Source: Rhodospirillales bacterium
Lineage (GTDB): Bacteria; Pseudomonadota; Alphaproteobacteria; Micavibrionales; Micavibrionaceae
NCBI GenBank assembly: GCA_023898785.1
Contig: CP060239.1
Span: forward strand, 186,001 to 250,000
DNA: 64,000 bases
Direction: 5' to 3'
The notes below the pieces were generated by a model, which saw nothing but the letters and a program-made list of their open reading frames with translations, was not told the DNA's origin and searched no databases. How positions within the stretch are numbered: position 1 is the stretch's first letter; every line of letters starts with the position of its first letter. Both the position numbers and the translations under genes were made by a program. Positions 58,822 through 64,000 of this stretch are shown here, in pieces.

Positions 58822-58857
58822 AATACGGGCCCTGCTTAGGTAGGACCCGTATTTTTA
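58822..58857. terminator. bidirectional intrinsic terminator
   Basis: AATACGGG and CCCGTATT arms (58822-58829, 58846-58853) with inner CCT/AGG pairing and T/A-runs on both sides. It would end the coiled-coil gene from the left and the XRE gene from the right. Confidence 0.75.
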
Positions 58858-59520
58858 TGTTTGTACTTGTTTTGAGGCGTTGCTTTTTTGCTCTGTGGAG
58901 GGCATGGCGTTTGCCCAGATATGTTCGAAGCGTTTTTTCTCGGATTCGTGAGCGATGTTGCTGTCGATGATGATGATTATAGATTGATCCCAAAGCTGGA
59001 AGGCTACTTTGCCAGTGTATATGAATGTGAGTATGCAGCGCTGGCCTATGTCTGCAGGAACCCAGCGACATTCATCATTCGGGCTGAGTATGTTTTTGGT
59101 GCCTTCAGGGCATAAAATGCGTTGGCGGATATGGTTGGTTTTAATCAGATCAATGTGATCAAAGAGTTTTTGCGTTGGAACCTGGCTGGACAGGTTGTTG
59201 TTAGCGTTCATGATCAGGATTTCTCCGTTTCGCGCAGCCATGGTGCTTTGGATGTCTTCGAGGAGGATGCTCATGGATTCCGGTCCGTGGAGGATGCGAA
59301 CATCTTCGGTTTTCTTGCGAATACCGTTTTGCCCCAGGAATTCCATTTCGGCGCTTTCGAAGGCCATGCGGATCGCGCGCAGGGATTCTGCCTTGATGTC
59401 GGAATGACCTTTTTCAAAATTATTGATAGCCGTTTTGGAAAGTCCAGAGGCATCAGCGAGGTTTTGCTGAGTCCATCCCAGGATTCCGCGTGCGCCTCTG
59501 CATTGTTCGATTGAGATCAT
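58855..59520 (-). CDS. XRE-family helix-turn-helix regulator
   Basis: The 221-residue product has an N-terminal HTH of the Cro/CI type at 1-65 (GWTQQNLADASGLSKTAINN). The C-terminal 130 residues are an unassigned alpha/beta domain with MSILLEDIQSTMAARNGEIL, LDLIK-type helix, WVPADIGQRCILTFIYTGKV and SIIIIIDSNIAHES, which may be a sensor or dimer part. Nothing marks a ligand. It probably binds near its own AT-rich promoter at 59521-59600 and could also act on the divergent 65-residue gene. Its target is otherwise unknown. Confidence 0.8.
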   Translation of the reverse strand: MISIEQCRGARGILGWTQQNLADASGLSKTAINNFEKGHSDIKAESLRAIRMAFESAEMEFLGQNGIRKKTEDVRILHGPESMSILLEDIQSTMAARNGEILIMNANNNLSSQVPTQKLFDHIDLIKTNHIRQRILCPEGTKNILSPNDECRWVPADIGQRCILTFIYTGKVAFQLWDQSIIIIIDSNIAHESEKKRFEHIWANAMPSTEQKSNASKQVQT

Positions 59521-59594
59521 GTGTGCTTACATCCTTTTTATATTAGTAATCTATTTATATGAGCGAAAAAGTCAAAGAGGGATTGAAAGAAAAC

Positions 59595-59623
59595 TTGCAT
59601 TATTTTTTAAAATGAAATATTAG
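59595..59623 (+). promoter_or_regulatory. candidate promoter for the 59664 gene
   Basis: TTGCAT (59595-59600), a 17-base spacer and TATTAG (59618-59623). Spacing is ideal; each box matches four of six. Confidence 0.35.
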
Positions 59624-59663
59624 AATGCTCTAGTTGAATTTTTTTTGTGTGTGGAGAGTTATT

Positions 59664-59861
59664 ATGGAATACCCCCGATTCTGTCAAGAATTGGCGCTGG
59701 AACGGTGCCGTCTTTGTGTAGCACAGCTTTGTGCGACTCATTATTTTGTTGATTGCGGTTCTGAAACAGATCCGGCGCGTCGCGAAATGATGGAAGATTT
59801 GCTGAAAGCATTGTCACGGGATTTGGACGCGTTGGAACATTCCTTGTTTTCGTCATCGTGA
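59664..59861 (+). CDS. 65-residue Cys-containing hypothetical protein
   Basis: From the ATG at 59664 (MEYPRFCQELALERCRLCVA) with GGAGAG before it. Five cysteines (FC, RCRLC, LC, DC) are spread over the first 35 residues, and the rest is an acidic helix (TDPARREMMEDLLKALSRD). A small metal-binding or redox protein is possible, but the cysteine spacing does not match a known ribbon. It is divergent from the XRE regulator. Confidence 0.5.
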   Translation: MEYPRFCQELALERCRLCVAQLCATHYFVDCGSETDPARREMMEDLLKALSRDLDALEHSLFSSS

Positions 59862-60002
59862 TATATGGCTGTCTTTGTGTAGAATAGCTTTTTTCGTTTA
59901 TATCTTTTTACGGCGCTGGCCAAGGGTGCGATGATTGATTAAACTTTTTGTAGAAAGAGATGTGCGCAGCGTTTTTGCGTATATGTTCAAGGAGTTTTCG
60001 TC

Positions 60003-60842
60003 TTGTCGATCTGGTTTGTACTTTGGTTTTTTATCTCTGCGGCTTTGCTTGGTTTTTTAGGGTGGTCTTTGTTGATTTTGTATCAGCAGAAGAAGACGTG
60101 GAAAGCCTTTGCCGCCAAGCATAAATTGCGCTTTAAGCCTAACTCCATGATGGAGGGGGCGGAGATGGAAGGGAACATTGATTCCTATAAGGTCAGTTTT
60201 TTTACCAGTGAGCATTTGAATCCCGATATGCGTTCAAGCCGTAAATTGACGGCTGTTGAGGTCGGGTTGCATAGCACTATGCCGATAGACGGTGCTATTG
60301 CGAGTGGTCAGATGATTTCCTTCATCAAAACGTTGAATTTTAAGATGGAAGTTCGCCCTAAGCACAAAGATTGGAGCCTGGAATATTTGGTTGTGGGGGA
60401 TAACCGGTTTGTTTTGGATGCATATCTTACAGATGAGCGGATTGAATTACTTGTCAAACTTATGAAGATTAAAAACTCTTGTATGGTTTTAATCTTCAAG
60501 GGGGATCGGATGTTATTGCGCGTTGATATGGCCGATCCTATGATTTCTGCAGAATATTTGGACAGGTTTGTGAAGCTATTGTTGAAGGCGGCGAAGACCT
60601 TGGAAGTGTCTTCCGATGAAGCCAAAAAGCTTAAGGCGGAAGAGGTGCGCGGGGTGGGGAAAGATTCTTCTTTGGTGCTTGATGATACGGTGGAGGCGGG
60701 CGCAAGTGGCTTGCAGCTTGAGGATGATGATCTTGATGCGGGCGATGGTGAAGAGTCAGAGCCGCAGCCGCAAAAAGAAGAGACTGAGCCTGTTGAGAAG
60801 ACTCAGAAGAGTTCACAAAAGAAAGCTAAGCCTAGAGATTAA
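60003..60842 (+). CDS. membrane-anchored protein of unknown function
   Basis: The 279-residue product starts at a TTG with AAGGAG eight bases before it. Residues 3-30 are a membrane helix (WFVLWFFISAALLGFLGWSL), so most of the protein is on one side, likely the cytosol, given the positive residues after it (QQKKTWKAFAAKHKLRFKPN). A beta-rich domain follows to about 190, then an acidic, Gln/Pro/Lys-rich disordered tail. I know no family. It overlaps the end of the convergent GH13 gene by four bases. Confidence 0.65.
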   Translation: MSIWFVLWFFISAALLGFLGWSLLILYQQKKTWKAFAAKHKLRFKPNSMMEGAEMEGNIDSYKVSFFTSEHLNPDMRSSRKLTAVEVGLHSTMPIDGAIASGQMISFIKTLNFKMEVRPKHKDWSLEYLVVGDNRFVLDAYLTDERIELLVKLMKIKNSCMVLIFKGDRMLLRVDMADPMISAEYLDRFVKLLLKAAKTLEVSSDEAKKLKAEEVRGVGKDSSLVLDDTVEAGASGLQLEDDDLDAGDGEESEPQPQKEETEPVEKTQKSSQKKAKPRD

Positions 60843-62458
60843 GTGTATCTCCAGATTTGAAAGTCATACGGGGCCATGGGGGCTGTGGATTGGTTTTTGG
60901 TCGGGAAGGTTGTTTCTATATTATCGGGTAAAAGAAATGGCGGCAGTGTCTGGCTGGCATTTTCCAGATTAAAAATGCAGATCAGAGTTTGACCTTTATT
61001 TTTACGCTCAAGGGCCAGCAGAGTATCTGAGTCTGTTTCGAGAAAGGTGATGGTGCCGGAAATGAGGGCGGGCTGATTTTTGCGCCAGCTTAGAAATTTG
61101 CGGGTAAAATTGAGTGCGGAGGTTGGATCGCTGTCTTGTTTTTCAATGTTGAGGGGCAGGTGTGTTTCGGCCATTGGCAGCCATGGCTTGCCGGTTGTAA
61201 AACCGGCTTGCGGCATTTTATTCCACGGCAGGGGGGTTCGGCAGCCATCACGGCCTTGCCAGTCGGGCCAGAGATGTTTGCCCCATGGATCTTGTAAATC
61301 TTCGAATTTCAGCTTTGCTTCTGGCAGGCCGAGCTCCTCGCCTTGATAGAGGAAGAAAGAGCCTTGCAGGCATCCCAGTAGTGCGATGAGGGTTTTGGAC
61401 AGACGCGGGTTATGGTCGAATCCTTCGCCTTTATCGCACCAGCGTGAAGCGGCGCGGACAACATCGTGGTTGGAAAAGGCCCATGTGGGCCATGCGCCGG
61501 GGGCCTGGTTTAGAAAATTTTCAACGGGATCGCGGATAAGATCGGCGGTGAGGCGCTTATGGGCTCCGGCGCAGAGTTGGGGGCTGTATATGGTATGAAG
61601 GCGTTTGTCGCCGCTGCAATAATCGGCGGCGAGTTTGAAGAAGTGATCGTCGCCGCCTTCACCGATGATAATGCGTTCAGGGTATTGGTCTATTAGTGCG
61701 CGGACGCGCTGTATGAATATCGGGTTTTCGGGGCGAGTTTTGTCGTAGATGTGGTTTTGGGCAGAGTAGGGATCGTCGCCTTCGTATTGGGTGGCTGGGC
61801 CAAGGTCGGCGTCGCGCGGTGGGTTGTCGCGCAATTCCCGGTCATGGAAGTAGAAATTGACGACATCAAGGCGGAATCCGTCGACGCCGATATACAGCCA
61901 GAATTTGCAGACATCAAGCATGGCATTTTGGACATCGGGGTTGTGGAAATTCAGGTCGGGTTGTTCGGGAAGGAAGTTGTGCAGGTAGTATTGGCCGCGG
62001 TTTTCGTCATATGTCCAGGCCGGGCCGCCGAAGACGGAGACCCAGTTATTGGGCGGGACTCTTTCGCCGAACATGTCGGGCCGAGGGTCGGCCCAGATAT
62101 ACCAGTCTTTTTTTGGGGGGTCTTTAAACCATGGGTGTTGGTCGGAGGTATGGGACAGAACGAGATCAATGATGACTTTGAGGTTAAGCTTGTGGGCTTT
62201 GACGAGCATGGTTTTGAAGTCTTCGAGCGATCCGAACATGGGGTCGACGTCATGGTAATCGGATACGTCATAGCCAAAATCTTTCATCGGTGAGGTGAAA
62301 AAGGGTGAAATCCAGATTCCGTCAACGCCTAGTGAGGCGATGTAATCGAGTTTTTCGGTAATGCCGGGAAGATCGCCGATGCCGTCGCCGTTGGTGTCGA
62401 AGAAGGAACGGGGGTAGATTTGGTAAATGGCGGCACCGCGCCACCAGTTGTTAGACAT
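60839..62458 (-). CDS. GH13 alpha-glucosidase
   Basis: The 539-residue product is of the oligo-1,6-glucosidase/alpha-glucosidase group, cytosolic, acting on short alpha-glucans. It starts WWRGAAIYQIYPRSFFDTNG; DLVLSHTSDQHPWF is conserved region I; GVDGFRLDVVNFY contains the nucleophile Asp; IIIGEGGDDHF places the acid/base Glu; SNHDVVRAASRW the stabilising Asp. The C-terminal beta domain ends in the usual strands. It is the last gene of a three-gene minus-strand unit, three bases after the racemase. Exact specificity is not certain. Confidence 0.92.
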   Translation of the reverse strand: MSNNWWRGAAIYQIYPRSFFDTNGDGIGDLPGITEKLDYIASLGVDGIWISPFFTSPMKDFGYDVSDYHDVDPMFGSLEDFKTMLVKAHKLNLKVIIDLVLSHTSDQHPWFKDPPKKDWYIWADPRPDMFGERVPPNNWVSVFGGPAWTYDENRGQYYLHNFLPEQPDLNFHNPDVQNAMLDVCKFWLYIGVDGFRLDVVNFYFHDRELRDNPPRDADLGPATQYEGDDPYSAQNHIYDKTRPENPIFIQRVRALIDQYPERIIIGEGGDDHFFKLAADYCSGDKRLHTIYSPQLCAGAHKRLTADLIRDPVENFLNQAPGAWPTWAFSNHDVVRAASRWCDKGEGFDHNPRLSKTLIALLGCLQGSFFLYQGEELGLPEAKLKFEDLQDPWGKHLWPDWQGRDGCRTPLPWNKMPQAGFTTGKPWLPMAETHLPLNIEKQDSDPTSALNFTRKFLSWRKNQPALISGTITFLETDSDTLLALERKNKGQTLICIFNLENASQTLPPFLLPDNIETTFPTKNQSTAPMAPYDFQIWRYT

Positions 62459-62461
62459 GGA

Positions 62462-63157
62462 TTAGTTCTCCTGTGCGAGTTCGAAAGCTTCTTCGACATG
62501 GATGCGGGTGGTGTCGAAAACGGGTTTGTCAAAATCGTCCGCGCCGATCAGGGTGGTGATTTCGGTGCAGCCCATGATGAGGCCTTGGGCGCCTTGGTCG
62601 AGCATTTCCTGAGTGATGCGGATATATTCGGTTTTTGATTCTGTTTTTTTAACGTTCTGGCAGAGTTCGTCAAAAATGATCGCGTTGATTTTGTCGCGGT
62701 CGTTTTGATTTTCGGGGATAAGGACTTTGATGCCTGAATTTTCGAGGCGGGATTTGTAAAAGTCTTGTTCCATGGTGAAGGTAGTGCCGAGCAGGGCGAT
62801 GGTGTTTAGGCCTTGCGCTTTGATGCGCATGGCAGCGGCGTCAGCGATGTGGAGTAGCGGGATATTGATTGCGGCCTGGATCTGATCTGCGACTTTGTGC
62901 ATGGTGTTGGTGCCGATGAGCATTAGTTCCGCGCCGATGGATTCGAGTTTTCTGGCTTCGGCGGCCAAGTAATTGCCAGCGTCATTCCAGTCGTCGTCTT
63001 TCTGAAATTTTTGGATTTTTTGCCAGTCTACGGAATTGAGCAGGATTTTGGAATTATTGATCGGACCAAGGTGGTCCTGCGCCAGTTCATTGAGCCATTT
63101 GTAGTAATGGAGGGATGATACCCAGCTCATCCCTCCAAGTATTCCAATCGTTTTCAT
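62462..63157 (-). CDS. aspartate/glutamate racemase family protein (L-specific, Thr/Cys type)
   Basis: The 231-residue product has the two-site layout of amino-acid racemases, but Thr83 (GTNTMHK) stands where most have Cys, and Cys197 (MGCTEI) is the second residue. This Thr83/Cys197 pair, even at identical numbers, is the one known for the E. coli L-Asp/Glu-specific racemase YgeA, so a one-sided racemase acting on L-Asp or L-Glu is likely. NSVDWQKIQ and IADAAAMRIKAQG match the family. It lies between the cyclophilin and GH13 genes, with gaps of 9 and 3 bases. Confidence 0.88.
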   Translation of the reverse strand: MKTIGILGGMSWVSSLHYYKWLNELAQDHLGPINNSKILLNSVDWQKIQKFQKDDDWNDAGNYLAAEARKLESIGAELMLIGTNTMHKVADQIQAAINIPLLHIADAAAMRIKAQGLNTIALLGTTFTMEQDFYKSRLENSGIKVLIPENQNDRDKINAIIFDELCQNVKKTESKTEYIRITQEMLDQGAQGLIMGCTEITTLIGADDFDKPVFDTTRIHVEEAFELAQEN

Positions 63158-63166
63158 TTTAGCCGT

Positions 63167-63832
63167 TTACTCAGCAGCGGCTTCGCTGTTGTCGGATTCT
63201 TCTGCAGAAGGTTCACCAGCGGCAGGTTCTGTGATTTCAGCTTCGGCAGGCGCTTTGGTTTCTGGCGCAGCAGGTGTCTCTGCTGCGGCTGAATTATTTG
63301 TCGCGTCGCTGGCAATCATCGCTTTGATGATTTTGTCAGGGTTGGCAGGCGGCTCACCGCGGGTAATCGCATCAACAAATTCCATACCGCCTGTAACCTG
63401 GCCCCATACCGTGTATTGGCCGGTCAGGAAGGAGCAGCCATCATCGGAAAAGCATATGAAAAACTGAGAATTCGCGCTGTTTGGGTTGGCTGTGCGGGCC
63501 ATGCCGATTGTGCCGCGTTTGTATGCGTAGTCGGTGAATTCGGCAGGCAGGTCAGGCTCGCTTGAACCGCCTGTTCCGGTGCCGGTTGGGTCGCCGGTTT
63601 GGGCCATGAAGCCGTCGATAACGCGGTGAAAGACGATGCCGTCGTAAAAGCCTTCGCGGGTGAGTTTTTTGATGCGCTCAACATGTGCAGGCGCACGGTC
63701 GGGCAGCATTTCGATGCTGACCGTTCCTCCGGTTGATAGTTCGAGTTTCAGAGTATCGGCGTCACTGGCCGCGTTTGATGTTGTGGTCATGAGTAGCAAG
63801 CTCCCGGCAGTCAGAATGAGTTTCTTAAACAT
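63167..63832 (-). CDS. exported peptidyl-prolyl isomerase (cyclophilin)
   Basis: The 221-residue product has a signal peptide (cleaved near SNA at 21) and a cyclophilin domain: GFYDGIVFHRVIDGFMAQTG and ANPNSANSQFFICFSDDGC contain the active-site Arg, Phe and Gln. It catalyses prolyl isomerisation in the periplasm. The last 50 residues are Ala/Glu/Pro-rich and disordered. It heads a three-gene unit with the racemase and GH13 genes. The upstream 100 bases show no strong promoter. Confidence 0.93.
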   Translation of the reverse strand: MFKKLILTAGSLLLMTTTSNAASDADTLKLELSTGGTVSIEMLPDRAPAHVERIKKLTREGFYDGIVFHRVIDGFMAQTGDPTGTGTGGSSEPDLPAEFTDYAYKRGTIGMARTANPNSANSQFFICFSDDGCSFLTGQYTVWGQVTGGMEFVDAITRGEPPANPDKIIKAMIASDATNNSAAAETPAAPETKAPAEAEITEPAAGEPSAEESDNSEAAAE

Positions 63833-63935
63833 GTGGTATTCCCCTAATATTGTTTAAAAAAATGTGTTCTAAAGTGGTGCCATAGGGGTGTGGGGAATGC
63901 AAGAGAGAATGCGTTTGTAGCGCGAGTTGGTGTGT

Positions 63936-64000
63936 TTAAGCTGTCACAGTTTTGTTGTGATCTTTGACGATGTCTTTGAGGGTGGAGAGACATTGGCAGC
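63936..64000 (-). CDS. possible end of a gene cut by the window edge
   Basis: On the minus strand, the last 20 codons before a TAA at 63936-63938 read CQCLSTLKDIVKDHNKTVTA, an amphipathic helix. Alternative frames are open too, so this is a weak call. The gene would lie upstream of the cyclophilin on the same strand. Confidence 0.3.
   Translation of the reverse strand, partial: CQCLSTLKDIVKDHNKTVTA

Overview
The window reads as a chromosome segment of an alphaproteobacterium with moderate GC. The backbone is the gene order sucC-sucD-sucA-odhB-lpd, then xerC/DUF484, a short transaldolase, priA and atpHAGDC, which is typical of Alphaproteobacteria. A class I lysyl-tRNA synthetase (lysK) fits the same group. 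The species cannot be named from the sequence. The mix of conserved operons with many unknown coiled-coil, effector-like and small proteins, plus palindromic repeats inside genes, would fit a lineage such as Micavibrionales or a Rhodospirillales relative, but this is inference.

Layout. 1-4056: two large minus-strand coiled-coil proteins of unknown function and the first codons of a third gene. 4289-19793: 2-oxoglutarate dehydrogenase and succinyl-CoA synthetase genes, interspersed with a 63-residue ORF, a HopA1-effector-like gene on the opposite strand, a pair of unknown paralogues, a truncated glycosyltransferase, thiE-thiL and a double deaminase-fold protein. 19817-28252: two unknown genes, xerC, DUF484, a 59-residue membrane protein, a short transaldolase whose ribosome site lies in a 26-bp inverted repeat, priA, and two tandem TraX-like membrane proteins. 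28263-36139: a membrane/spermidine-synthase-like protein and the F1 ATP synthase operon, in which four small unrelated genes sit between the atp genes; one is a GxxExxY nuclease-fold gene framed by inverted repeats. 36216-49890: an exported protein, a LOG-family enzyme, pabA and pabB (separated by an unknown gene), a DinG-type helicase, an HEAAH putative metallopeptidase, an MscS channel, a nitroreductase, lysK and a lipoprotein. 49971-55243: a SemiSWEET-like protein, a histone-H1-like Lys/Ala/Pro protein, a 15-codon mini-ORF, uvrB, a cold-shock gene coupled to a 47-residue ORF, and a PepSY-domain protein downstream of a perfect consensus sigma-70 promoter. 55421-64000: exported and lipoprotein genes, a GNAT acetyltransferase, a membrane-anchored 21-residue-repeat coiled coil, an XRE regulator, and a compact operon of cyclophilin, Asp/Glu racemase and GH13 glucosidase.

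The most unusual feature is the dispersed palindromic repeats. One family with GTCATTGCGAG...GCAATGAC ends lies in frame inside priA, xerC and the deaminase-like gene and forms the end of thiE. A second family supplies the C-terminus of pabA. A third, G/C-run-rich family lies in frame inside dinG. This resembles the Rickettsia palindromic elements, here in a metabolically complete genome. I saw no tRNA, rRNA, CRISPR array or complete insertion sequence.
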